Positions 13,971 to 21,969 of a DNA stretch of 25,464 bases are shown piece by piece; position 1 is the stretch's first letter; every line of letters begins with the position of its first letter. The DNA is taken from assembly GCA_964496575.1 (NCBI GenBank), contig CAZCAC010000128.1, positions 1-25,464 of the forward strand. Reading direction: 5' to 3'. Origin of the DNA: CAZCAC01 sp964496575. Lineage in GTDB: Bacteria > Planctomycetota > UBA1135 > GCA-002686595. The position numbers and the translations under genes were made by a program. Under the pieces are notes generated by a model. It saw nothing but the letters and a program-made list of their open reading frames with translations, searched no databases and was not told where the DNA came from.

Positions 13971-15478
13971 TCGCCGAGGGCGACGCCGACGAGAAGGTGC
14001 AGCGTAACACGGCGCGCGCGCAGCGCTCCGTGGCGGAAGTCCTGAAGGACCTGGGCCGGCTCGAGGAAGCCGATGTCGCCGCGGAGCGCGCGGTGGAGCT
14101 CTTGACCGAGCTGCACGAGGCTCCGGATGCACAGCCCGGCGACACGGTCGAGCTCACCTACGGGCTCTGGCTGCTCTCGTCGATCCGCAAGCACCGCGGC
14201 GATCTGGAGGGCGCGGTGGCACCCCTCCTGCGCGCCCTGGCGCTGGGCGAGGAACGCCTCGCGGCCATGCCCGACTCGGTCAAGGCGAGGCAGAACGTGG
14301 CGAACACGTGCGTGAACCTCGGTGGCCTGTACTCCGACCTGGGTCGCCACGAGGACGGCGAGCGTGCGCTGCGAGATGCCGTGCGCCACTGCGACCTCGC
14401 GCTGGAGGACGCGCCGGGCGACTCCGCCCTTCGCTCCACGCGAGCCGCGACGCTGGTCAATCTCAGCTCGGTGCTCTCGCTCGGGCCGCACCTGGAGGAG
14501 GCCGAGTCGGTCGGGCGCGAGGCACTCGCGGCCTGGCGGCGCCTGCTCGAGGCCAGCCCGGCCTGGTCCGAGGCACGCCTCGGCGTCCTCAAGGCCGTCG
14601 TCACTCTCGCGGACGTCCTCGAGGTGAGCGGCAAGCCCGAGGAGGGGCTCGAGCTGTCGGCCGAAGCGCTGCGCCTGGGCGAGGAGTTGCTCGCGGAGCA
14701 CCCGGACCTTCCCGAGTACGCCGATACCCTGACCGCGGCTCACGGGATCGCCATGAGCGTGCTGGCCGGTGCCGGGCAGCTCGAAGAAGCCGCCGCCGCC
14801 GGGGAGAAGGCGCTGGCGCGGCTCGAGGCGGTGGCGCTACGCTTCTCCGACATCCCGAGCCTGCAGAGTCGCCGGGCGGAGATGTGCGCGGAGCTTGCCG
14901 ACATCTACGGCGTACTGAGCTTTCCCGACCGCGAGCTCGCGGCGCTACGCGGCTGCGTTGCGGCGCGGCGCGCAGCCCTGACCGCATCAGCGGAGAACAC
15001 TGCGGCACTCAGCCGCCTGGGCGGCGCGCTGAACAACCTCGCGCAGAGGACCGCCGAGCTTGGCGAGCCGGAGGAGGCGCTATGGCTCCTGGGCGAGGCG
15101 GTCGAGTGCCAGCGAGCCGCGGTCGCCGCCGGACCCGGAGTGCGACAGTACAGCGTGTTCCTGCGCAACCACCTCTGGGGCACGGCGGAGATCAGTCTCC
15201 AGGTTGGCGATCTGGAGGGATGCGTGGAGGCGGCCCGCGAGCTCCCGCTCCTCGGCCTGCCCGGCGGCGTGGAGGCCCGCGGCGCGGCGGGCTTCCTCGC
15301 GCGGGTGGTCGGGGCCGGCGGCGACGCAGGGCTGGTGGAGGAGGCGATCGTCTTGCTCGACCTGGCCCTCGAAAAAGGCACCACCAGCCGGGAAGACCTG
15401 CTCGATGCTCCCGACCTCGCCAGCCTGCGCGAGACTCCGGCCTTTGCGGAGCTCGTCGCGCGGGCGGGTGGAGAGTAG
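13922..15478 (+). CDS. TPR-repeat region, probably the detached C-terminal half of the upstream kinase
   Basis: Helical repeat protein, continuous from about 13922 (LRRELLERALRLHQELIAEG) to the stop at 15476-15478. It has a run of tetratricopeptide-like repeats such as EVLKDLGRLEEADVAAERAV, NLGGLYSDLGRHEDGERAL, LADVLEVSGKPEEGLELSAE and LNNLAQRTAELGEPEEALWL, and ends in DLASLRETPAFAELVARAG, the usual tail of kinase-TPR proteins in this type of bacterium. No ATG or ribosome site opens it; the first possible start is TTG 13955. The intervening kinase tail and any membrane helix are absent. I therefore see it as the remainder of a kinase-TPR protein after an out-of-frame deletion of unknown size. 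Its stop abuts the ATG at 15479 of the next gene. Confidence 0.7.
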   Translation: MRRELLERALRLHQELIAEGDADEKVQRNTARAQRSVAEVLKDLGRLEEADVAAERAVELLTELHEAPDAQPGDTVELTYGLWLLSSIRKHRGDLEGAVAPLLRALALGEERLAAMPDSVKARQNVANTCVNLGGLYSDLGRHEDGERALRDAVRHCDLALEDAPGDSALRSTRAATLVNLSSVLSLGPHLEEAESVGREALAAWRRLLEASPAWSEARLGVLKAVVTLADVLEVSGKPEEGLELSAEALRLGEELLAEHPDLPEYADTLTAAHGIAMSVLAGAGQLEEAAAAGEKALARLEAVALRFSDIPSLQSRRAEMCAELADIYGVLSFPDRELAALRGCVAARRAALTASAENTAALSRLGGALNNLAQRTAELGEPEEALWLLGEAVECQRAAVAAGPGVRQYSVFLRNHLWGTAEISLQVGDLEGCVEAARELPLLGLPGGVEARGAAGFLARVVGAGGDAGLVEEAIVLLDLALEKGTTSREDLLDAPDLASLRETPAFAELVARAGGE

Positions 15479-17446
15479 ATGGCGGGTCCGTATAATCCGA
15501 GCGTGACCGTCGAGATCCGCACCACCTGCAACCGCGACTGCCCCGACTCCTGCGGGATCATCGCTCGAGTCGAGGACGGGCGCATCGTCGAGCACCGCGG
15601 CGATCCCGAACACGGAGTGACGCGGGGGTTCCTCTGCTATCGCGGGAATCACTACCTGAAGCGCTTCTACGCGGAGGACCGGATCCTGCACCCGATGCGC
15701 CGGACGGCGAGTGGCTGGGAGCGGGTCACCTGGGACGACGCGCTGGATTCCATCGCGGAGAAGCTGCGAGACTACCGTGACCGGTACGGCCCGCAGTCAG
15801 TGCTCGCGGTCACCTACTCCGGCATCAAGGGACTGGTGGCCAGGTACTTCGGGCGCCGCTTCTGGGCCGAGTTCGGCGGCGCGACCATCACGCGGGGCGG
15901 GCTCAGCGTCGAGGCGGCCTGCGCCGCCCAGGAGCTCGACTTCGGCGACACGGGCACGCACGCGCCCGAGGACCTCGCCAGCAGCGCGGGATTCGTCGTC
16001 TGGGGCAAGAACGTCGCCACCACTCGGGTCCACTGCCTGCCCTTCATCGACGAGGCGCGCAAGCGCGGCGCGCGGCTCCTGGTGATCGATCCGGTGCGCT
16101 GCGCCACCGCGCGCAAGGCGGATCGGCACTTCGCCATCCGGCCGGGGAGCGACGGCTGGCTCGCCGCCGGGATCGCACGACTTCTGCTCGAACGCGGGGC
16201 GATCGATGAGGAGTACGTCGAGCGGCACTGCAACGGTTTCGAGGCCTACCGCGAGCGGATCCTGTCGATCTCGCCGGAGGCGGTGTCGAGCGCGACCGAC
16301 CTCCCGCCGGAGGCGATCGACGAGCTGGCCGAGGTCTACGCCAGCACGAAACCGATCGCCACCCTGAGCGGGCTGGGCCCCGCGTACTGGCGCGGCGGGG
16401 GCGCGGCAATCCGTCTGATCGACGCGCTGGCCGCGATCACCGGCAACGTCGGAATCTCCGGTGGGGGATCGCAGACCGACCTCGACGGGGCAGTCGGGCT
16501 GGAGATGGCGCCGTTCAAGGAGCTCCCGGAGACGCCGAGCCGCAAGCTCCTGATGCCCAGGCTCGGCGAGGAGATCCTCGCTACCGGCGATCCGCCGCTG
16601 AAGATGGGTTTCATCGCCGGCGCCAACCCCGCGGCGACCTGTCCCGACACCGGTCGCGTCGCCGAGGCGCTCAGCTCTCTCGAGTACCTGGTGGTGGTCG
16701 ATCAGTTCCTGACGGCGAGCGCGGAGAGCGCGGATCTCTTCCTGCCCTGCACGACGTACCTCGAGATGGAGGACCTCGTCTGCGCCTACGGCCACCACTG
16801 GCTCGGCCTGAACCAGGCGGTGGTGCCGCCGCTCGGGGAGGCGCGCTCCGATGTGGAGATCTACCGCGGGCTCGCCGCGCGCCTCGGCTTCGGCGAAGCA
16901 CTCGCGGGGAGCGCGGCGGAGTGGATCGATCGTTTCCTCGAGCCGCTGCACGATCGAGGAGTCACCCGCGAGAGGCTGAAGGAGAAGCCGTACCGCAACC
17001 CCGCGCTCTCCGCGGTGCCCTTCGCCGACGGCGTCTTCCCGACGGCGTCGGGCAATATCGAGCTGATCGGCGACTTCGAGCTCCACGAGCCGGCTCCGGA
17101 CGACGGGCGGCTGCAGCTGATGGCCACCAAGTCGCTGAAGATGGTCAACGCCCAGATCAACAGCGAGGACCTCCACGCCGAGCCGGTGGTCCGCCTGCAC
17201 CCCGACACCGCCGCGGCGAAGGACCTCGCCGACGGCGAGGTCATCGTGGTGGAGAGCGGGGCGGGGTCCGTGCGAGCCCGGTTGAAGACCGACGAAACAG
17301 TGCGCCGTGACGTCCTGCTCTTCAACCCCGCCGCCTGGAGCGGCGACCGCCAGGGCGTCAACCAGCTGCGCGAGTCGATCCTCGCCGACCTCGGCGGTGC
17401 CGCCGCGATGCACGAGACGCGGGTGCGCGTCGGTAGGGTAGAGTGA
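15479..17446 (+). CDS. Molybdopterin-dependent oxidoreductase, iron-sulfur containing (DMSO reductase family)
   Basis: A 655-residue bis-MGD molybdenum (or tungsten) enzyme without Tat or Sec signal, so cytoplasmic. Cys17, Cys21, Cys25 and Cys53 (C-x3-C-x3-C...C, TTCNRDCPDSCG...GFLCYRG) form the [4Fe-4S] site. TRGGLSVEAA aligns with the usual metal-ligand position, suggesting Ser143 as ligand, as in DMSO reductase; this is inference. GANPAATCPDTGRV, DQFLTASAESADLFLPCTTY and a C-terminal molydopterin-binding barrel (LMATKSLKMVNAQINSEDLH) complete the family pattern. The substrate is not recognisable, and no small electron-transfer subunit lies beside it. Two starts are possible: ATG 15479 with GGTGGAG upstream, directly after the TPR stop, or GTG 15503, which lies 6 bases after a perfect TATAAT. 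It converges on the ABC transporter genes, with a shared hairpin between. Confidence 0.85.
   Translation: MAGPYNPSVTVEIRTTCNRDCPDSCGIIARVEDGRIVEHRGDPEHGVTRGFLCYRGNHYLKRFYAEDRILHPMRRTASGWERVTWDDALDSIAEKLRDYRDRYGPQSVLAVTYSGIKGLVARYFGRRFWAEFGGATITRGGLSVEAACAAQELDFGDTGTHAPEDLASSAGFVVWGKNVATTRVHCLPFIDEARKRGARLLVIDPVRCATARKADRHFAIRPGSDGWLAAGIARLLLERGAIDEEYVERHCNGFEAYRERILSISPEAVSSATDLPPEAIDELAEVYASTKPIATLSGLGPAYWRGGGAAIRLIDALAAITGNVGISGGGSQTDLDGAVGLEMAPFKELPETPSRKLLMPRLGEEILATGDPPLKMGFIAGANPAATCPDTGRVAEALSSLEYLVVVDQFLTASAESADLFLPCTTYLEMEDLVCAYGHHWLGLNQAVVPPLGEARSDVEIYRGLAARLGFGEALAGSAAEWIDRFLEPLHDRGVTRERLKEKPYRNPALSAVPFADGVFPTASGNIELIGDFELHEPAPDDGRLQLMATKSLKMVNAQINSEDLHAEPVVRLHPDTAAAKDLADGEVIVVESGAGSVRARLKTDETVRRDVLLFNPAAWSGDRQGVNQLRESILADLGGAAAMHETRVRVGRVE
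15491..15496 (+). promoter_or_regulatory. Candidate -10 box (TATAAT) inside the start region of the molybdoenzyme gene
   Basis: A perfect TATAAT, conspicuous in this GC-rich DNA, lies between the first ATG and an in-frame GTG at 15503, 6 bases before the GTG. It would give a leaderless mRNA that starts with the GTG. No -35 match is seen about 17 bases upstream. Confidence 0.4.
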
Positions 17447-17460
17447 GTCGCTCTTCCGTC

Positions 17461-17487
17461 GTGCACCCTTTCGACAACCGGGTGCAC
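17461..17487. terminator. Bidirectional hairpin between convergent genes
   Basis: GTGCACCC (17461-17468) and GGGTGCAC (17480-17487) form a perfect 8-pair stem with an 11-base loop. It lies 14 bases after the molybdoenzyme stop and 23 bases past the stop of the ABC ATPase on the other strand, so it can serve both. No T-tract on either side. Confidence 0.6.
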
Positions 17488-17510
17488 GCGGACTTCCGTC
17501 TGCTGAGCCT

Positions 17511-18272
17511 CTACGTTGCTGCGCTTTCCAGGACCGCCGCCGCGAAGGTCTTGCGCAGCTCCATCAGGGCGGCGACGAAGTCCGGGGCAAAACGATCCCG
17601 CGGGCGCGGTAGCTCGACCGACCGGTCCTCAAGAATGCGGCCGCCACCCAGCACCAGGATCCGGCTACCCAGGACCAGCGCCTCCTCGATGTTGTGCGTG
17701 ACGAACAGCACGGTCGCGCGTCGCTCCTGCCAGATATCCAGCAGCACTTCCTGCAGCACGATCCGCGTCTGGTCGTCGAGCGCGCCGAACGGCTCGTCGA
17801 AGAGCAGGAGATCGCTGCCGGTGGCCAGCGCGCGCGCGATCGCCGCACGCTGCTGCATGCCGCCGGAGAGCTCGTAGGGATAGGCCTGCTCCACGCCCTC
17901 CAGCTGCACCAGCTCTAGGAGCTCGCGCGCCGCGGACCGAGCCCGGCCGCGCGGCACGCCCGCCATCTCCATCGGGAAGGTGACGTTGGCCAGCACCCGG
18001 CGCCAGGGCAGGAGCGAGTTCTGCTGGAAGACGACACCGGCTGCCGCCCGCTTCGTCCCCGCGGAGAGCTGCACCTCGCCCGCGGTGCAGGGCTCCAGGC
18101 CGGAGAGGATCCGGAGCAGCGTGGTCTTGCCACAACCGGTCGGGCCGAGGACACACACCAGCTCACCCGGATCGACGACGAGATCGAGCCCGTCGAGCAC
18201 GGTCAGCGACCCTCCCCCGGCACTCGGGAAGACCTTGCACAAGCCGCGCGTCTCGATGACGGGGCCGTTCAT
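17511..18272 (-). CDS. ABC transporter ATP-binding protein, nitrate/sulfonate/taurine type
   Basis: A 253-residue cytoplasmic ATPase that powers the importer encoded by the neighbouring genes. It shows Walker A GPTGCGKT (43-50), Q-loop FQQNSLLPWR, signature LSGGMQQR, Walker B LLLFDEP, the D-loop GALDDQTR and the H-loop histidine in VTHNIEEAL. NSLLPWRRVLANV and the FGALDDQTR form are typical of the SsuB/TauB/NrtD group. Its start overlaps the permease stop by 4 bases (ATGA), indicating translational coupling. It is the last gene of the minus-strand block and is followed by a hairpin. Confidence 0.92.
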   Translation of the reverse strand: MNGPVIETRGLCKVFPSAGGGSLTVLDGLDLVVDPGELVCVLGPTGCGKTTLLRILSGLEPCTAGEVQLSAGTKRAAAGVVFQQNSLLPWRRVLANVTFPMEMAGVPRGRARSAARELLELVQLEGVEQAYPYELSGGMQQRAAIARALATGSDLLLFDEPFGALDDQTRIVLQEVLLDIWQERRATVLFVTHNIEEALVLGSRILVLGGGRILEDRSVELPRPRDRFAPDFVAALMELRKTFAAAVLESAAT

Positions 18273-19132
18273 CGCTCCCTCGCCTTCCAGCGGCCGACGC
18301 GCTCGCTCGCGCGCCGCAGCAGGAGGTTGGTGAAGAGTCCCAGCACCCCGATCACCAGGATGCAGGCGAAGACGTACTGGAACTTACCCACCTCGTCCGC
18401 CGTGGTGATCATGTACGCGAGCCCCGCGCGAGTGCCGGGGTAGAACTCGGCCGCGACGATCACCATCCAGGCGATCCCCATTCCGATCCGCACGCCGGTC
18501 ATGATCGCGGGCATCGCGGCGGGCAGGATGATGTGGCGGAAAACCTGATATCGCGAGGCGCCGTTGGTCAGTGCGACCTCGACGAACAGCGACTTGACGT
18601 TGACCACGCCGTGCACCGTGTTCACGAAGATCGGGAAGAAGGCGCCCAGCCAGATCACCACCACCATCGCCCAGGGGATCTGGGCCAGGAGGCCGTGGCG
18701 CCAGGCCTCATCGCCGTAGAGCAGCGTCGCCGCCGACGCGTCGCCGAAGATGAGGATCAGGATCGGCAGCCAGGCGACCGGGCAGACCGGGCGGATCATC
18801 TCGATCGTGGGGGAGAGAATCTCTCGACAGATCCGTGAGCGGCCGACCGCAAAACCCAGCGGGACGGCGACGACGAAGGCGGTGAGGAAACCGACGACGA
18901 CCCGCAGCACGCTCACCGCCACGCCGTGGGCCAGCGAGAGGCTGTCGAGCCGCGGCTCCTCGAAGGGATGAGCCAGCACCGCGAACACCTCTCCGATCGT
19001 CGGCACCAGCGTGTTCTCCCGCAGGGAGGCCAGATGCCAGAACCCGAGCACCAGGAGCGGTAGAAGGGACCCCAAGAGCAGGGCCCTGACCACGCGCTTC
19101 CACCGACTCCTGGTACCGGGAACAGCCGTCAT
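18269..19132 (-). CDS. ABC transporter permease, nitrate/sulfonate/taurine type
   Basis: Inner-membrane permease of about 287 residues in the SsuC/TauC/NrtB family. It has roughly six hydrophobic segments (for example LLGSLLPLLVLGFWHLA, LTAFVVAVPLGFAVG, IPWAMVVVIWLGAFFPIFVN, ILVIGVLGLFTNLLL). The EAA loop that contacts the ATPase is visible as VALTNGASRYQVFRHIILPA. TTG at 19135 is in frame, but ATG at 19132 is preferred because it overlaps the stop of the binding-protein gene as TGATG, with GAGGAG just upstream. The homodimer would form the channel. Confidence 0.92.
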   Translation of the reverse strand: MTAVPGTRSRWKRVVRALLLGSLLPLLVLGFWHLASLRENTLVPTIGEVFAVLAHPFEEPRLDSLSLAHGVAVSVLRVVVGFLTAFVVAVPLGFAVGRSRICREILSPTIEMIRPVCPVAWLPILILIFGDASAATLLYGDEAWRHGLLAQIPWAMVVVIWLGAFFPIFVNTVHGVVNVKSLFVEVALTNGASRYQVFRHIILPAAMPAIMTGVRIGMGIAWMVIVAAEFYPGTRAGLAYMITTADEVGKFQYVFACILVIGVLGLFTNLLLRRASERVGRWKARER

Positions 19133-20271
19133 CAATGCTCCTCGAGCATCTCCTGGTACAGGCTGACGTCATGGCCGAGCGCGAACGCCGCCTCCCAGTC
19201 GAGACCCTTCAGGCGCCCCTCGAACTGGTCGACCTCGGCCATGATCTCCAGCCACGTCTTCAGACCGGCGCGGTAGTCTTCCCCGGGGTCGGTGATGTAC
19301 ACGATGTTGGGGACGCTCCGGCTCTCCACGGCCAGGTCGTTCTTCGTCCAGGCGGCGGCCAGCTCGCTGGCCTTCTCCGGTTTCTGGTGGATGAACTCCG
19401 TGGTGTGGTGCACCAGGTTCAAGAGCGCCTTGAGCGCCCGCCGGTGGTCCGCGATCGCTTGCTCGGTCGCGCTCACGCAGCAGCAAGGGTGGTTCTTCCA
19501 GCGCCCCTCCGGCGGGAGATCGGCCAGCAGGCTGACGATCTCGCCGACGTTCTTGTGCACGGCGATGCTGCCGAAGGGTTCGTTGATCACCGCGCCGTCG
19601 ATCATGCCCTTCTCCAGGCTGGGCACGATCTTGCCGCCGCCGCGACAGTTGACCAGCTCCACGCCGCCCTCGATGCCGGCTTCCCCCCAGGGGATTCCCT
19701 CGGCGTCGAGAGCACCTTGCAGGACGAGCTTGGCCACCGCCACGGGAGCCTTGTACCCGATCTTCACCGGGGTGTCGCTTTCCTTGACGTGCTTCACGAA
19801 GCCGGCCCAGTCGTCGATGCCGAGCTCCGGTCTCATGAGCAGCATGTCGCCGTCCACGTTGAGCGGACAGAGGATCTTGAAGGGCGCGCCCTTGTCCACG
19901 AAGAACATCACCGCGGGGATGCCCCCGAGGCCGATGTCGATCTCCCCGCGCTCCATGGCGGCGGGCATCTTCGAGCCACCGCCGACCTTGGTCAGGTGCA
20001 ACTCGGCGAGGATCTCACCCTTCTCGACCAGGTCGTAGACCTCGCCTTTCTTCTTCTCGACCAGCGAGATTCCGCAGGCCTTCTCGATCGGCTCCGGCTC
20101 GAGCGCGGCGACGAAGAGCGCGATCTGGTGATCGTGTCCGACGTGTCCGAGCGTGAGGCGCGGGACCTCGGCGCCCGCCTCCGGCTTCGACGCATCCTCC
20201 TCGCCCTGACCGCATCCGAAGAGCGTCAGCGTAGCGGCCAGGACCGCCACGAATGTCTGTAGTTTCTTCAC
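19132..20271 (-). CDS. ABC transporter substrate-binding lipoprotein (NMT1/SsuA-like)
   Basis: A 379-residue binding protein of the nitrate/sulfonate/bicarbonate class. GTG at 20271 is preferred over longer frames because GAGGAGG lies 5-7 bases before it and it opens a lipoprotein signal (KKLQTF, hydrophobic stretch, lipobox LFGC), so the mature protein should be lipid-anchored. The body has SBP features: GEIDIGLGGIPAVMF, VKIGYKAPVAVAKLVLQGAL, PSLEKGMIDGAVINEPF. A CCC run (HPCCCVSA) and NCRGGGK are unusual for such proteins and might bear on ligand binding; that is speculative. The gene starts 10 bases after the porin stop and its own stop overlaps the permease start. The ligand is unknown. 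Confidence 0.9.
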   Translation of the reverse strand: MKKLQTFVAVLAATLTLFGCGQGEEDASKPEAGAEVPRLTLGHVGHDHQIALFVAALEPEPIEKACGISLVEKKKGEVYDLVEKGEILAELHLTKVGGGSKMPAAMERGEIDIGLGGIPAVMFFVDKGAPFKILCPLNVDGDMLLMRPELGIDDWAGFVKHVKESDTPVKIGYKAPVAVAKLVLQGALDAEGIPWGEAGIEGGVELVNCRGGGKIVPSLEKGMIDGAVINEPFGSIAVHKNVGEIVSLLADLPPEGRWKNHPCCCVSATEQAIADHRRALKALLNLVHHTTEFIHQKPEKASELAAAWTKNDLAVESRSVPNIVYITDPGEDYRAGLKTWLEIMAEVDQFEGRLKGLDWEAAFALGHDVSLYQEMLEEH

Positions 20272-20281
20272 GGCTGCCTCC

Positions 20282-21562
20282 TCAGAACTTCTGGATGATG
20301 GCCAGCTGGATACGGTTGTTGTGCGCGCTGTTGTCGCGATAGTCGGTGTCCATCCGGTCGATCTCGAGGCCGATCCATCCACCCGGGTAGAGGGAGTACA
20401 TCGCGTTGGCGAAGATCGTGCTGTTGCGGTACCGGCCCTGCTGGCCGAGGAAGTCCTCGTCCTTCGGATCGTCCACTCCCACACCGGCCACGAAGCGCCA
20501 CTTCGGCTCCGGGGTGTACATGAGGTTGAGGAAGCCACCGAGGGAGCGAATCGTGCTCACCTGGGCACCGTCGATCTTGATGCTCTGCCAGACACCGCCC
20601 CGATAGCCGTCCAGTGCCTTGCCGTAGAACGCCTCGCCGATCAGCGTGAACTTCCCGGGCAGGGGAGCGGTCAGGTCGGCGACCAGCGCGTAGGAGTTGT
20701 ACTTGTAGTCCCCCGCCAGGGAGGTGCCGGCGGAACCGACCTCACGCCATCCGTAGAAGCCGCCGAGACCGAACGTCACCGGCTTCTTGCCGGCGCTGGG
20801 CAGCTTGAAGCCGAGGTGCCCCTGCAGGTCGGGCACCCCGCTGTCCTCGCCGTCGTCCTGGACGTCGCCATCACTGGTCATGTCACGGGCGACCGGCCGC
20901 GCCAGGGCGAAGCTCGCAGTCAGGTCCTTCTTCTCGCCCAGCGAGGCGGACTTCGCGAACTTGAGCATCGGGCGCCGGAAGGCGACGTTGCCCTGGCCCC
21001 AGCCGACCATGGTGTTCACCTTCTTCATGATCGGCCGGCCGAAGACGTCCCACTCCTGGCCCGCGGTCATCGACCAGCGGTTCGGAAAGGCGAACGTCAC
21101 GTAGCCGAGGCGCATTCGAGGGGCCGGCTGTAGCTCCTGCGTCTCCGTGTTCTTCTGCGTCGACTTGCCCAGGAAGTCGATCTCGAGCTTTCCGGAGGCC
21201 TTGATGCCGTCGGACTCCGGCCCGGTCCAGTTCATCCCGAAGCGCGTGTGCCGCGCGGTGATGTTGATCTCCTCGTCGGGGCCGCTGGTTCCGTAGTTCT
21301 TCACGAAGAAGGCGGTATCCCCGAAGTTCGTCTCCGCCGAGTCGCGCGACATGTCGAGACGGAAGTGCCCGTAGAAGTCGAGACCGAGCTTGTCGAGCAG
21401 CAGGTCGACGTCGTCCCGGAGCTCAGCCAGGAAGCCTGGGTCGGCTACCGCCTCCTGCCCCTCCTGGAGCTCCGTGGGTTGGGGAGCCGTCTCCTTCTCC
21501 TGTGCCCAGGCGGGAGCCAGGGCGAAGACGTGGGCGATGGCCAGCAGGCAGAGTGACCGCAT
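20282..21562 (-). CDS. Outer-membrane porin-like beta-barrel protein
   Basis: A 426-residue outer-membrane protein. The signal peptide is MRSLCLLAIAHVFALAPAWA before QEKET. It is followed by a short helical stretch (ELRDDVDLLLDKLG) and then alternating amphipathic strands rich in Gly, Tyr and Trp, such as FYGHFRLDMSRDSAE, TRFGMNWTGPES, MRLGYVTFAFPNRWSMTAGQ and NRIQLAIIQKF. It ends in Phe, the usual C-terminal signal for barrel insertion. The start is firm: GAGGAGGA lies a few bases upstream of the ATG. It is the first gene of the porin-importer cluster and sits behind a 260-base leader with strong structure. It probably admits the compound handled by the importer. Confidence 0.8.
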   Translation of the reverse strand: MRSLCLLAIAHVFALAPAWAQEKETAPQPTELQEGQEAVADPGFLAELRDDVDLLLDKLGLDFYGHFRLDMSRDSAETNFGDTAFFVKNYGTSGPDEEINITARHTRFGMNWTGPESDGIKASGKLEIDFLGKSTQKNTETQELQPAPRMRLGYVTFAFPNRWSMTAGQEWDVFGRPIMKKVNTMVGWGQGNVAFRRPMLKFAKSASLGEKKDLTASFALARPVARDMTSDGDVQDDGEDSGVPDLQGHLGFKLPSAGKKPVTFGLGGFYGWREVGSAGTSLAGDYKYNSYALVADLTAPLPGKFTLIGEAFYGKALDGYRGGVWQSIKIDGAQVSTIRSLGGFLNLMYTPEPKWRFVAGVGVDDPKDEDFLGQQGRYRNSTIFANAMYSLYPGGWIGLEIDRMDTDYRDNSAHNNRIQLAIIQKF

Positions 21563-21615
21563 CGATTCCTCCTCGGGTTGCGCAGTCGCACTTCGTCAGC
21601 TGAAGACGAGGCGAG

Positions 21616-21650
21616 GGAACGACCGAGAGGCCATCGAGGCCGGTCGTTCC
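21616..21650 (-). promoter_or_regulatory. Hairpin in the porin leader
   Basis: GGAACGACCG and CGGTCGTTCC form a perfect 10-pair stem, with a further GGCC/GGCC pairing in the loop, 54 bases upstream of the porin start. No T-tract follows on either strand. Together with the branched structure upstream it may form an expression switch, or it may be a simple stabilising hairpin. Confidence 0.45.
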
Positions 21651-21681
21651 GAGGGCGAGGGGACTAGGTCACTGCCTGGGG

Positions 21682-21782
21682 AAGTACCGGCGACTCGAGC
21701 GCCTCGGGGATCGAACTCCCGGGCTCGTCGCGTGGGTGACGGTGCTCTGCACCGTCGACTCCCAGACTCAGTGCCGGTACTT
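21682..21782 (-). ncRNA. Candidate structured leader RNA (three-way junction)
   Basis: About 100 bases that can fold as a three-way junction. The closing stem is AAGTACCGGC (21682-21691) with GCCGGTACTT (21773-21782), 10 perfect pairs. Arm two is GACGGTGC/GCACCGTC with a 3-base loop (21738-21756), 8 perfect pairs, extended by GGG/CCC. Arm three (21690-21731) has GCGAC/GTCGC, GAGC/GCTC and CGGG/CCCG stacked around a GTTCGATC loop. Reading toward the porin on the minus strand, it lies 120-220 bases before the start codon. It matches no riboswitch consensus I can recall, and T-loop resemblance is not enough for a tRNA. The strand is inferred from context, because the fold is possible on both strands. 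Confidence 0.45.
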
Positions 21783-21829
21783 GGTGTTCATGGTTCCTTG
21801 ACGATGACTGTGGACTAACAGAGCTGGAT

Positions 21830-21858
21830 ATCCTGTCGAAAGCTCGTCATCACGTCAA
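21830..21858 (-). promoter_or_regulatory. Weak candidate promoter for the porin-ABC cluster
   Basis: On the minus strand TTGACG (21858-21853) is followed after 17 bases by CAGGAT (21835-21830). The -35 is a good match, the -10 a poor one (3 of 6). It would start a leader of about 260 bases that includes both leader structures. Confidence 0.3.
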
Positions 21859-21918
21859 GGCGAGCCGATCACGGTGCGCATTCACCAGCGGACGAGGATC
21901 GGCGTTCACGCGGCGAGC

Positions 21919-21952
21919 GCTCGAGCGATCCCGCACGATCGGGCGCTCGAGC
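21919..21952 (-). terminator. Hairpin terminator after the arylsulfotransferase-like gene
   Basis: GCTCGAGCG (21919-21927) and CGCTCGAGC (21944-21952) form a perfect 9-pair stem, with CCCG/CGGG inside. It starts 18 bases past the stop of the gene on the minus strand. No T-tract. Confidence 0.55.
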
Positions 21953-21969
21953 ACCAGCGACGGCGTGCG

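Noticed and set aside
15797..17413. 538-codon minus-strand ORF
   Set aside because: Antisense of the molybdoenzyme; no motif of its own.
21682..21782. tRNA gene, because of GTTCGATCC in a stem-loop next to a closing stem
   Set aside because: The closing stem is 10 pairs, the T-like arm is not adjacent to it, there is no 7-base anticodon loop (the other arm has a 3-base loop) and no CCA end.
21682..21782. TPP riboswitch, because of CTGAG near the closing stem
   Set aside because: The other conserved TPP segments (ACCTGA, GGATAATGCCAGCG-like) are missing.
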